Assembly (NCBI GenBank): GCA_002327965.1
Contig: DCVB01000065.1
Span: forward strand, 1-15,017
Reading direction: 5' to 3'
Origin: Candidatus Aminicenantes bacterium UBA2199
GTDB taxonomy: Bacteria; Acidobacteriota; Aminicenantia; UBA2199
Length of the DNA: 15,017 nt
Below, piece after piece: positions 6,118 to 13,026 of this stretch. The notes under the pieces were generated by a model, which saw only the letters and a list, made by a program, of their open reading frames with translations, ran no database searches and had not been told where the DNA came from. Numbering within the stretch: position 1 is the stretch's first letter; each line of letters starts with the position of its first letter. Both the position numbers and the translations under genes were made by a program.

Positions 6118-6134
6118 CAGAACAGAGAAACGCA

Positions 6135-6326
6135 ATGCGCCTGGATGACTACATCAATGTCCTGCTGGTCAAGATGAAGATCTCCCACAAGCAGATCGAG
6201 CGGCAGCTGCTGCAATGGCTGCTGGAACTGCGCACGCTGCGCGGGCACGTCCGCGAGCTGGAGCTGGAGAACAAAAAGCTGAAAAAGGATTACGAGAAAT
6301 TGATCAAGCAGAGCGAAAAGACATAG
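6135..6326 (+). CDS. Small coiled-coil protein of unknown function (63 aa)
   Basis: No family is recognised. The protein is rich in Leu, Lys, Glu and Arg and has no signal peptide or membrane segment. Residues 1-30 (with VLLVKMKISHKQIERQLLQW) look like an amphipathic helical region. Residues about 30-58 (LELRTLRGHVRELELENKK onwards) show leucine and other hydrophobic residues at heptad spacing in a highly charged background, as in a coiled coil. It may be a dimerisation or DNA-associated protein; this is inference from composition only. Evidence for a gene is a consensus promoter 18 bp upstream, a clean ATG-to-TAG frame and GC-rich third positions (CTG, GAG, CGC, CAG). The ribosome site is weak (GAGAAA), in line with a very short leader. 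The gene is alone on its strand and is bracketed by two inverted tandem-repeat arrays. Confidence 0.65.
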   Translation: MRLDDYINVLLVKMKISHKQIERQLLQWLLELRTLRGHVRELELENKKLKKDYEKLIKQSEKT

Positions 6327-6334
6327 GATCCGCT

Positions 6335-6463
6335 GCTCTCGGTTTACGGTTCAAGGTATACGGTGAACGGTGAAAACCTGATATGGACCTCGACTCAGTC
6401 TCCTGCCGTATATTTTTCCGTCGTCTGCCGTCTACCGTAAACCGTCCACCGTCAACCGAGAGC
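6335..6463. repeat. Inverted array of CGGTNNA heptamers overlapping the etfA 3' end
   Basis: Five in-phase heptamers stand on the plus strand at 6340-6374: CGGTTTA, CGGTTCA, AGGTATA, CGGTGAA, CGGTGAA. Five more stand in reverse complement at 6424-6458, read from the outside as CGGTTGA, CGGTGGA, CGGTTTA, CGGTAGA, CGGCAGA. A 49-bp spacer separates the arms. The outer ends form a 16-bp inverted repeat with one mismatch (6335-6350 with 6448-6463). The array reaches into etfA: its last codons and TGA lie within the right end. The first four bases (CGGT) and the last base (A) of each heptamer are kept while the two middle bases vary. A long hairpin between the convergent small gene and etfA is possible and could also terminate transcription. 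Confidence 0.88.
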
Positions 6464-7396
6464 TTTCTTAAGCTCTTCCTTGAGCAAAGGCACGACCGTG
6501 AACAGGTCGCCGACGATGCCGTAGTCGGCTTTCTTGAAGATGGGAGCTTCGGGATCCTTGTTCACGGCCACGATGATTTTGGAGGTCTTCATGCCCACGA
6601 AATGCTGGATGGCCCCTGAGATGCCGCAGGCGATGTAGAGCTTGGGGTTGACGACCTTGCCGGTTTGGCCCACCTGCATGTCGGAGGTGGCGAAGCCGGC
6701 GTCGACCGCGGCGCGTGAGGCGCCGACCCCGGCGTTGAGCACCTGGGCCAGGTCCTCCAGGATGGAGAAGTTCTCCTTGGCCTTCATGGCCCGGCCCCCC
6801 GACACGATGACCTCGGCCTCGGTCAGGTCGATCTTCCGCGAAGCGCTCTGGATGACCTCCACAATGCGCGCCTTGGCTTCGCCGGCATCCAGCGTCATGG
6901 ACTTGACCTGCGGCGTTCCCCCGGCGGCGGGTTCCACCGGGATGACGTTGGGTCGCACGGTGAAGAGCGCCCTTTCGCCTTCGACCTGGTACTCGGCCAG
7001 CAGCTTGCCCGAGTAGACCGGTTTGACCGCCTGGCGCTTCTCCAGGTCGACGGCCAGGCAGTCGTTGACCAGGCCGGCTTTGAGCAGCGCGGCCAGGCGC
7101 GGGAAAAGATCCTTGCCCTGGGCGGAATAGATACCTAGAAAGGCTTCCAGTTTGTACTCTTCGATGACCTTTGCCAGGGTGCGGGCATAGCGCTCGGGCT
7201 GGTAGGCGAGGTCGGCCCCGGTGACCTGTATGACCGATTGCACCCCCTGCATTTCTTCCAGGAAAGGCTGCACGTCGGCGCAAAAGACGACGGCATGCAC
7301 GGCATGGCCGCCTTTCCGCGCCAGGCTGAGCAGCTCGCGGTTGGATTTTTTAAAGGAGCCGTCCTTCAGCTCAATATACAATCCGATGTTGGCCAT
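6452..7396 (-). CDS. etfA: Electron-transfer flavoprotein, alpha subunit
   Basis: This 314-residue FAD-binding subunit of the heterodimeric ETF carries electrons between flavin dehydrogenases and a quinone reductase or, in bifurcating forms, ferredoxin. The N-terminal domain begins MANIGLYIELKDGSF. The C-terminal FAD domain carries VSGGRAMKAKENF, GASRAAVDAGF, QVGQTGKVVNPKLYIACGIS and SGAIQHFVGM, followed by VAVNKDPEAPIFKKADYGIVGDL, the family signature. The length is typical. The ATG has GGAGA about 7 nt upstream and follows the etfB stop by 9 bp, so the two are co-transcribed. No acyl-CoA dehydrogenase or ETF-quinone oxidoreductase lies nearby, so the electron partners are not shown. Its final codons (KALG-stop) are part of the heptamer inverted array downstream. 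Confidence 0.96.
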   Translation of the reverse strand: MANIGLYIELKDGSFKKSNRELLSLARKGGHAVHAVVFCADVQPFLEEMQGVQSVIQVTGADLAYQPERYARTLAKVIEEYKLEAFLGIYSAQGKDLFPRLAALLKAGLVNDCLAVDLEKRQAVKPVYSGKLLAEYQVEGERALFTVRPNVIPVEPAAGGTPQVKSMTLDAGEAKARIVEVIQSASRKIDLTEAEVIVSGGRAMKAKENFSILEDLAQVLNAGVGASRAAVDAGFATSDMQVGQTGKVVNPKLYIACGISGAIQHFVGMKTSKIIVAVNKDPEAPIFKKADYGIVGDLFTVVPLLKEELKKALG

Positions 7397-7405
7397 GGTG
7401 TTCTC

Positions 7406-8176
7406 CTACAATACCTTCGCTTCTTCGCGCAGCAGTTTCACCAGTTCCTGGACCACGGCCGCCGGCTCGCCGGGGATGACCCGGCCCTGCGGCTTTTCGG
7501 CCGGGGAGGAGAGCTTGAGCAGCCGGACCCGGTTCCGGGTCTCGTCGGCTCCTGTCTCGGCCAGGGGCACCTTGCGGATCTCGATCTTCTTGGCCTTCAT
7601 GATGCCCATCATTGATGCGTAGCGCGGCGTGTTCAGCCCCTTGGCCGCGGCCACGACGCAGGGGACGGGCATCTCGATAACCTCCCGGGCCCCCTCGCCG
7701 ATCTCGCGTTCGACCCTGACTTTCTGCCCGTCGCAGGAGAACGCCAGCACGTTGGTGGCCGCCGGCAGCGAGAGTTCCCCGGCGAGCATCAGGTGCACCT
7801 GGCTGGCATCGTCGTCGATGGCCTGGCGGCCGAGAAAGATGACGCCGAATTCCTTGTCGGCTCCGATGACGTGGGCCAGGGCGCGGGCCGTGTTGTGGGC
7901 ATCGAGGAGGGCGGCGCATTCGATGTGCACGGCGGCGTCGGCGCCCATGGCCAGGGCCGTGCGCAGGGCGTTCTGCACCCGGTCCGGCCCCAGGCATATG
8001 GCGGTCACCTTGGACCCGGGAAGTTTTTCCTTCAGTTTCAGGGCTTCCTCGATGGCGTATTCGTCGTAAGGGCTGACGATCCACTTGATATTGGTTTCAT
8101 TGATCGATCGCCCGTCCTTGACCAGGATGCTGGCCTCGGTATCGGGGACTTGCTTGATGCAGGCGTAAATATTCAC
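7406..8176 (-). CDS. etfB: Electron-transfer flavoprotein, beta subunit
   Basis: This 256-residue protein is the AMP-binding subunit of ETF and the docking subunit for partner dehydrogenases. The GTG start at 8176 is chosen because AGGAGG sits 5 nt upstream and the family N-terminus (VNIYACIKQVPDTEA) follows at once. The open frame continues further upstream but crosses the promoter and is not homologous. Typical features are SPYDEYAIEEALKL, the nucleotide segment GRQAIDDDASQVHLMLAGE, and the C-terminal signature KGLNTPRYASMMGIMKAKK. It starts the etfB-etfA operon, with the 9-bp gap to etfA indicating tight coupling. AAKGLN takes the place of the usual EKGLN at the recognition loop. Confidence 0.95.
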   Translation of the reverse strand: MNIYACIKQVPDTEASILVKDGRSINETNIKWIVSPYDEYAIEEALKLKEKLPGSKVTAICLGPDRVQNALRTALAMGADAAVHIECAALLDAHNTARALAHVIGADKEFGVIFLGRQAIDDDASQVHLMLAGELSLPAATNVLAFSCDGQKVRVEREIGEGAREVIEMPVPCVVAAAKGLNTPRYASMMGIMKAKKIEIRKVPLAETGADETRNRVRLLKLSSPAEKPQGRVIPGEPAAVVQELVKLLREEAKVL

Positions 8177-8239
8177 CCTGGCCTCCTGAAAACGGCTGAT
8201 TTTGTCTGAAAAATGAAGATTTTTGCCGAACCAATAACA

Positions 8240-8268
8240 TTTATAGCCGAAAAGCGGCGGCTTGTCAA
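8240..8268 (-). promoter_or_regulatory. Sigma70 promoter for etfBA
   Basis: On the minus strand a perfect TTGACA (8263-8268) and TATAAA (8240-8245) are 17 bp apart. The start would be near 8233, leaving a leader of about 56 nt to the etfB GTG. The pair lies in the 107-bp gap after the barrel-like gene, so etfBA is transcribed independently of the tol-pal block. I see no clear terminator between that block and this promoter. Confidence 0.85.
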
Positions 8269-8283
8269 CCGTTCCGGCCCGGC

Positions 8284-8730
8284 TTAGAGATGGATGAAAA
8301 ATCCGCCGCTGATGCGGGTCTTGTCGGTTTCCGCCAGGTTCAGCCAGCGCACGTCGGCGCGCAAGGAGATCATGGAGGTCAGGAAGAAGTGGAAGCCACC
8401 TCCGAAGAACGTATAGAATTCGTAGTCGCTGAAGCGGAAATTCAGTTTGGCGAACTCGGCGCCGGCTCCCAGGACCGCATAGGGGGCGAAGACGCCGAAT
8501 TTTGGGCGGAATTTCACGGCGGCGCTCAAGCTGTTCCAGCCCGTTTCGCTGACGCGGCAGCCCTCGAATTCGAACTTGAGCATGGGCACGATGGTCCCCG
8601 AGCCGACCGAGATGCCGTAGAAAAAACTGGAGGGCTGGCTGACGGAGCCGGCGACCAGTCCCAGGTCCAGGGCAGGAGCGCTCAGGCACAGCGAGAGGAT
8701 GGCGGCGAAGCAGAGCGATTTTTTAATCAT
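8284..8730 (-). CDS. Small exported protein, probable outer-membrane beta-barrel
   Basis: This 148-residue protein starts with a signal peptide (MIKKSLCFAAILSLCLSAPA, cleavage expected before LDLG). The rest alternates hydrophobic and polar residues in short strands rich in Gly, Phe and Tyr: FFYGISVGSG, MLKFEFEG, LSAAVKFRPKFGVFAPYAVLGAGAEF, FYTFFGGGFHFFL and SLRADVRWLNL. The chain ends in GGFFIHL, a hydrophobic end like the beta-signal of outer-membrane barrels. About 128 mature residues suffice only for a small barrel of roughly eight short strands. No named family is recognised. Its ATG lies within the last codons of the solute-binding protein gene (8-bp overlap). It is the last gene of the long tol-pal-linked unit. 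The ribosome site is weak, consistent with coupled translation. Confidence 0.7.
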   Translation of the reverse strand: MIKKSLCFAAILSLCLSAPALDLGLVAGSVSQPSSFFYGISVGSGTIVPMLKFEFEGCRVSETGWNSLSAAVKFRPKFGVFAPYAVLGAGAEFAKLNFRFSDYEFYTFFGGGFHFFLTSMISLRADVRWLNLAETDKTRISGGFFIHL

Positions 8731-10111
8731 GGGCTTGGCTCACTTTCTGCAGCAGCGGCCGGCCGAAGTAATCGATCTCCAGCGCCGGCCACGACGTGCG
8801 GATGTAGAGGGAATAACTCTTCTGGAAAAGGGGGAAGATGAAGCCGTCGTTGACGACGGCCTCGCTGATGCGGGCGATCTGTTCGGTGAGCAGCGCCTGG
8901 GAATTGCTGAAGCGGGCCTCGTCCAGCTCGCTGAGCATGCGCAGGTAGTGGGCGTTGAAGCGATTGAAGCTGGATTCCTTCACGATGCGGCTGATCTTTT
9001 CCTCGGCCGGGGATTTTTTTTGAAAAATCTTGTCGATCAGAACGTACTTGATGGCCGCCGAATCCAGGAAGGAGGTGAACTCGCTGTTGTCGATGAACTG
9101 CGTCTCGATCTTGAGCCGGGTGTCCCTGAGAAAGGCGGACAGGTCTTTTTCCATGCTGGACAGGGAAGACAGGGCGTATAGCTTGATCTCGGAAGTCTTC
9201 AGGATCGAGGCCGTTTTTTGCGGGGAGAATTGCCTGATGCGGATGGCGATCGGCGATTCGTCGTCGGACGTCAGCGAGTTCAGATCCCTGAATCGTCCGC
9301 CGGTTGCCTCATTGAAGCGCTTCAGCAGAGAGAAGAGGGCGATCTTGGTGTTCTGGCCGATATCCGGCTGCAGGAAGCACAGGTATACGTTCTGGTAGAT
9401 GCCGGAGGAGAATTCCAGGCACTGGTCCCTGAACTGGCCCGGGGCGGACAGGAAAAGGTCGGGAGCCGGCCGATCGGTGAACGTGACCCGCACCCTGTCC
9501 AGGTAGGGCCGTCCCCCGGCGTAATAGGGGTTGGCGCGCAGGATCATGTGCTGGCCTTTCTCCCATTCCTGGGGGAAAAACAGTCCGGAGAAGGACTGCT
9601 CGTTCTCAGCCAGCACCACCAGCTCCGGGGCGGTCAGCAGGCTGAGGATGTCGGGTTGGTCGGCCAGCAGTTCGATGACGACCCGCCCGTCGATGATGCG
9701 GATATTCTTTACCACCTTGCTCAAGCGGCTGGCGGCGAACAGGTCGGAGGTCATGAACACCTTCAGCGACACCTGGATGTTCCTGGCCGTCAACGGCTTG
9801 CCGTTGGAGAAACTGAGGTTGTCCCTGAGAGTCAGGAACAGGGTCCTGGCGGCGGTGTCGTAGCGGTATTCCTGGAAAAGGTTGCTGGTGATCACCCCGT
9901 CTTTTTTCAGGTAGAAGAAGCTCTCGTGGATCAGCGAATAGAATATCAGGTTGGAGTAATTGGCGGTGTTCAGGTGGAAGGAGGATGGCTCGTTGAGGCG
10001 GATGACGATCTCGCCCCCGTAATGCGGTTTGATGGCGCTGCGCAGCCCCGGGGACGCCAGCAGGGCCAGCAGCAGGGCAGGGAGCAGGATCGGGAACTGC
10101 TTCCTATTCAT
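8723..10111 (-). CDS. Family-5 extracellular solute-binding protein (OppA/DppA-like), divergent
   Basis: This 462-residue protein has a signal peptide (about 1-26, MNRKQFPILLPALLLALLAS) without a lipobox cysteine, so it is probably a soluble periplasmic protein. After it comes the family-5 pattern: YGGEIVIRLNEPSS, a LIFYSLIHESFFYL segment, LFQEYRYD, then LTLRDNLSFSNGKPLTARNIQVSLK, which matches the conserved region of peptide/nickel-binding proteins. MILRANPYYAGGRPYLDRVRV matches the second lobe, and a FIFPLFQKSYSLYI segment lies near the end. It is shorter than typical OppA/DppA (about 500-540). No permease or ATPase gene is adjacent, which is unusual for this family. Tight overlaps with a TolB-like secreted protein and a barrel-like protein suggest a non-transport or receptor-type role in the envelope, but the ligand is unknown. 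Confidence 0.8.
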   Translation of the reverse strand: MNRKQFPILLPALLLALLASPGLRSAIKPHYGGEIVIRLNEPSSFHLNTANYSNLIFYSLIHESFFYLKKDGVITSNLFQEYRYDTAARTLFLTLRDNLSFSNGKPLTARNIQVSLKVFMTSDLFAASRLSKVVKNIRIIDGRVVIELLADQPDILSLLTAPELVVLAENEQSFSGLFFPQEWEKGQHMILRANPYYAGGRPYLDRVRVTFTDRPAPDLFLSAPGQFRDQCLEFSSGIYQNVYLCFLQPDIGQNTKIALFSLLKRFNEATGGRFRDLNSLTSDDESPIAIRIRQFSPQKTASILKTSEIKLYALSSLSSMEKDLSAFLRDTRLKIETQFIDNSEFTSFLDSAAIKYVLIDKIFQKKSPAEEKISRIVKESSFNRFNAHYLRMLSELDEARFSNSQALLTEQIARISEAVVNDGFIFPLFQKSYSLYIRTSWPALEIDYFGRPLLQKVSQAHD

Positions 10112-11450
10112 CGCCCTTGCCCCAGAATTGCACCAGCAGCCGCTCCATGCCGTCCTCCTGCTGCCGGACTCCGGCCCAGAACCCGCGGCTGTCCCGCCAG
10201 TTGCCGGCGGCGATGAACCGCACTTCGCCGGCGACCTTCCCGGAGTAGACCGGCCTCAGCCCGCCGTCGCGGATGTCGTAGAAGAACAACTGGTCGCTGG
10301 TGCGGCTGTGATCGCTCATGGCCAGCCATTCCCCGTTGAGGGCGGCCAGCGACGCCCCCTTTTTCTCCGTCAGGGGTTTCATTTCCTCGAAATCGGCGCT
10401 GTACAGGCGGTAGGCGTATTCGCGGTCGATCACGTGGACGGCCTGCAGCTGCCCGCTCGCGGAGGAAATATCGATGGCCATGGCCGGGCAGATCCGCCGG
10501 TGCTGAAGCCCGTCGCTGCCGGCGGGGGTGCTGAAAGGGAGAAAATAGATCCTGTCCTTGAAGAAATTCCGGCCCTCCTCGTAGCGGGCGCCCACCAGGT
10601 AGGGCTGCTGGTTGAGCGTCAGGAAGCGCAGGGGAACGAAGTCGACCTTGCCGGCCTCCTGCCACTGGCCGTCGCCGAGGGTCAGGACCTGGGCGCCGGG
10701 GGAGAAATTGCCGCCGGCGGTCAGCACCAGGCCCTGGTCGGAGCGGAACAGCAGCAACCGCCCTTCCGGGTGCAGCACCGGGAAAAAAGGCCGGGTCTGC
10801 TTGAGCTTGAACTGCGAATGCTTCTCCAGGCGCGTTTCCCTTGCCGTGTAGATGATGATCTCATCCGGGTAATAGAAATAGTATTGCGTTTGCCCGTCGT
10901 CGCCGGCGATGGACTGGATATCCATCAGGTCCCTCTTGCTCTCGAACTCGAGAAGCTTGGAGAAGCCCATGGCGCTGAAGGCGAAGTGTTTCGCCTGCAG
11001 GAGGTCCATTTCGCCCCTGCTGATAGCCTGTTCGAAGTATTTCACGGCCACGATCCGGTCCTGCAGGCGGGAGAAAACCGTCAACCCCAGGCCGGCCTTG
11101 CTCTTGTTTTGAACCAGCTTCAGGTCCAGCAGGAAATCGAGATCATGCGCCTGGCTCAGGTTGAATCGGCCGCTGCCGGCGGAGACGTCGACCAGCAGGT
11201 CAACCAGGCGGATGTTCTTTTCCGCTTCCAGGCGCGAGAGCAGCATCTGGTAGAGCTTCTGCATGGCCAGGTCGCCCAGTTCCGACCTGTTCTCCAGGCT
11301 GACCACGGCCACGCGCACGTCGAAGCGGTCCTTGAAGAAAGCTCTCAGGAAGCCGGTGCACTCGAGGACCAGCGCTTCGGCTCCCTGCTGGGACCAGGCG
11401 CCGGCAGCGAGGATGACGAACAACAGCAGGGAACCGATGGCCTTTTTCAT
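10104..11450 (-). CDS. Exported protein with TolB/FlgO-like N-terminal domain and propeller-like C-terminal region
   Basis: This 448-residue protein has a signal peptide (MKKAIGSLLLFVILAAGAWS, cleavage near 20). Residues about 44-90 (DVRVAVVSLENRSELGDLAM, then LLSRLEAEKNIRLVD) look like the alpha/beta domain found at the N-terminus of TolB and in FlgO/CsgG-like proteins, which read 'iAV..f.N.s......l...l...l'. From about residue 200 come repeated short beta segments (FFPVLHPEGRLLLFRSD, RIYFLPFSTP, YAYRLYSADFEEMKPL, EWLAMSDHSRTSDQLFFYD and others) consistent with a beta-propeller but without clear WD40/PD40 repeats. No known family is recognised, and the TolB-like reading is inference. It sits 10 bp downstream of the GTPase gene and overlaps the solute-binding gene by 8 bp. 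It shares the operon with the true tolB. Confidence 0.65.
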   Translation of the reverse strand: MKKAIGSLLLFVILAAGAWSQQGAEALVLECTGFLRAFFKDRFDVRVAVVSLENRSELGDLAMQKLYQMLLSRLEAEKNIRLVDLLVDVSAGSGRFNLSQAHDLDFLLDLKLVQNKSKAGLGLTVFSRLQDRIVAVKYFEQAISRGEMDLLQAKHFAFSAMGFSKLLEFESKRDLMDIQSIAGDDGQTQYYFYYPDEIIIYTARETRLEKHSQFKLKQTRPFFPVLHPEGRLLLFRSDQGLVLTAGGNFSPGAQVLTLGDGQWQEAGKVDFVPLRFLTLNQQPYLVGARYEEGRNFFKDRIYFLPFSTPAGSDGLQHRRICPAMAIDISSASGQLQAVHVIDREYAYRLYSADFEEMKPLTEKKGASLAALNGEWLAMSDHSRTSDQLFFYDIRDGGLRPVYSGKVAGEVRFIAAGNWRDSRGFWAGVRQQEDGMERLLVQFWGKGDE

Positions 11451-11460
11451 GGCGCGGCGG

Positions 11461-12537
11461 TTACTTCTTTTTCAGGGTGATCTTCAGGTGCAGATGGAGC
11501 TGCATGTTGTCAGGGCCGTCGGGGATCTCCAGGGTGATCGGCAGTTCGTACACCTGAACGGCGGCTGCCGCCGTCGGCGGCCGATCCCCCGTTTCATCGT
11601 CGCCGGCTTTTGCAGCCGGGGCCGACTCGGCGGCAGGGAAAGGGACGGCATCGGTGTCGCGGCGTTCTTCCTCGGCGAAATCGATCTCCGGGATGTCGAA
11701 ATCCGATGGATCCGCCTTGATCTCCCGGATCTCCTCCAGGTTGAAAACATCCTCCTCGGCCTCGTTTTTGAGGGAGTCAACGGCGTCGATCATGGGCGAG
11801 GAGAGCTCGAACACCTCTTCCTCATCGGTATCGCCGGGGAGGTTCTCTTCGGACAGATCCTTGAATGCGACCTCCTTTTCCTCCGGCTTCGAGGCGGAGG
11901 AAGTGATCTCCTCGCGAGAAAACATGACGGTCTTGTCCTTCTGGAAAATGGACAGCTGGTTCTTCAGGTGCATGATGACCAGCTTGATGATGGCATGCAG
12001 CCCCTCCAGGACATTCTCGCCGTTGGTGGCCACAGTGGGAAAGAAGGCCTTGTTGTCGGGATTCAAATCGTTGTTCAAGGCGCTGATGGGCAGGATCTCC
12101 TTCAGGTCGCGCTTGTTGAACTGGAAGATCAGCGGCATTTTTTCGAACTGCAGGTTGTTGAGCCTCAGGTTCTTTTTGAGATTGGTGAAACTCTCGTTGT
12201 TCTGATCGCGCATGACGACCTGGGAGTCGGCGACGAACACCACGCCGTCTGCGCCCTGCAGCACCAGCTTGCGAGTGGTATCGTAGGCTACCTGCCCCGG
12301 GACGGTATAGAGCTGGATCTTGATGGAGTAATTTCCCAGCTTGCCGATCTCCATGGGCAGGAAGTCGAAAAACAGGGTGCGGTCGCCGTCGGTATCCAGG
12401 GTGATCAGCTTGCCCTTGTTCTCGATCTCGTCATTGTTGAATATATAGCGCAGGCAGGTGGTCTTGCCGCTCAAGGCCGGCCCGTAATAGACGATCTTGG
12501 CCGTGATCTCCTTATTGTTGTAATTGACAAAGGCCAT
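11461..12537 (-). CDS. MglA-type small Ras-like GTPase with long acidic C-terminal extension
   Basis: Residues 1-200 are an MglA-family GTPase. The P-loop GPALSGKT is at 19-26. A TLFFDFLPMEIG stretch (54-65) is typical of the family. The switch II/G3 segment YTVPGQ is at 77-82, and the guanine-specificity motif NKRD at 141-144. Myxococcus MglA is about 195 residues and sets cell polarity, switching between GTP and GDP with its MglB GAP. This protein has about 150 more residues: an acidic linker (many Glu/Asp, about 205-300), an Ala/Pro-rich part, and a terminal strand-like segment (YELPITLEIPDGPDN followed by HLHLKITLKKK). I do not recognise that tail. No mglB (roadblock) gene is visible here. 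The ATG overlaps the ssb stop (ATGA). The cellular role is unknown; an envelope or polarity function is inferred from its place in a Tol-Pal operon. Confidence 0.88.
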   Translation of the reverse strand: MAFVNYNNKEITAKIVYYGPALSGKTTCLRYIFNNDEIENKGKLITLDTDGDRTLFFDFLPMEIGKLGNYSIKIQLYTVPGQVAYDTTRKLVLQGADGVVFVADSQVVMRDQNNESFTNLKKNLRLNNLQFEKMPLIFQFNKRDLKEILPISALNNDLNPDNKAFFPTVATNGENVLEGLHAIIKLVIMHLKNQLSIFQKDKTVMFSREEITSSASKPEEKEVAFKDLSEENLPGDTDEEEVFELSSPMIDAVDSLKNEAEEDVFNLEEIREIKADPSDFDIPEIDFAEEERRDTDAVPFPAAESAPAAKAGDDETGDRPPTAAAAVQVYELPITLEIPDGPDNMQLHLHLKITLKKK

Positions 12538-13025
12538 CAGAAGGGATCCTCTTCGAAGCCGGCCTCATCGCCCTCCGGCCCGCCCATGAACGGGGGCGCG
12601 CCCTGGGAACCCGCCTCGGGGAAGGCGTCGCGCCGGGAACGGTCGGGGGCATAGGAGGATCCAGCGGCGCCGTCCTTGCGGCGGTCGAGGACGATGATGT
12701 TGTCGGCCGTGATCTCGGTGGTCGAGCGGTCCTGGCCGTTCTTGTCCTTCCACTTGCGCGTGCGGATGCTGCCCTCGACCAGCACCATGTCGCCCTTGCC
12801 GACCCCTTTTTCGACTTTCTGGGCCAGGGCTCTCCAGGCGATGATATTGTGCCATTCGGTGGGCAGGTCCTTCCAGGCGTTGCTGTTCTTATCGTAGTAG
12901 CCTTCGTTGGTGGCCAGGCTGAACTTGGCCAGCTGCTGGCCGCTGTTGGGCATGACGGTGACTTCGGGGTCCTTCCCCGCCCGGCCGACCAGGATAACAC
13001 GGTTCAAACTGCGTACGTGGCTCAT
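12537..13025 (-). CDS. ssb: Single-stranded DNA-binding protein
   Basis: This 162-residue protein has an N-terminal OB fold of about 112 residues. It opens SLNRVILVGRAGKDPEV, continues with AKFSLATNEGY, then WHNIIAWRALAQKVEK, and later GDMVLVEGSIRTRKWKDKNG and EITADNIIVLDRR. A flexible Gly/Pro/Ala-rich linker follows, and the chain ends EEDPF, matching the acidic C-terminal tip that recruits repair and replication partners (DDDIPF in E. coli). It acts in the cytoplasm on single-stranded DNA in replication, recombination and repair. The ATG at 13025 is 1 bp after the cpoB stop, with AAGGAG about 12 nt upstream. Its place between cpoB and an MglA-like GTPase, rather than beside ribosomal-protein genes, is unusual. 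Confidence 0.96.
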   Translation of the reverse strand: MSHVRSLNRVILVGRAGKDPEVTVMPNSGQQLAKFSLATNEGYYDKNSNAWKDLPTEWHNIIAWRALAQKVEKGVGKGDMVLVEGSIRTRKWKDKNGQDRSTTEITADNIIVLDRRKDGAAGSSYAPDRSRRDAFPEAGSQGAPPFMGGPEGDEAGFEEDPF

Positions 13026-13026
13026 G

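Noticed and set aside
6335..6463. CRISPR array
   Set aside because: Units are only 7 bp with no unique 25-40-bp spacers, the two halves are in opposite orientation, and no cas genes are present.
8177..8689. N-terminal extension of etfB upstream of 8176
   Set aside because: The frame stays open but crosses the etfB promoter and the barrel-like gene out of frame; AGGAGG and the family N-terminus fix the GTG at 8176.
10029..11480. Long open frame (483 codons) on the plus strand opposite the TolB-like gene
   Set aside because: It is antisense to a gene with signal peptide, good codon pattern and operon overlaps. The translation is Gln/Gly/Val-rich low-complexity, as expected for a shadow frame in GC-rich DNA.
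11263..12654. Long open frame (463 codons) on the plus strand opposite the GTPase gene
   Set aside because: It crosses several real genes in antisense and has no recognisable motif; the opposite strand encodes clear P-loop, PGQ and NKRD motifs.
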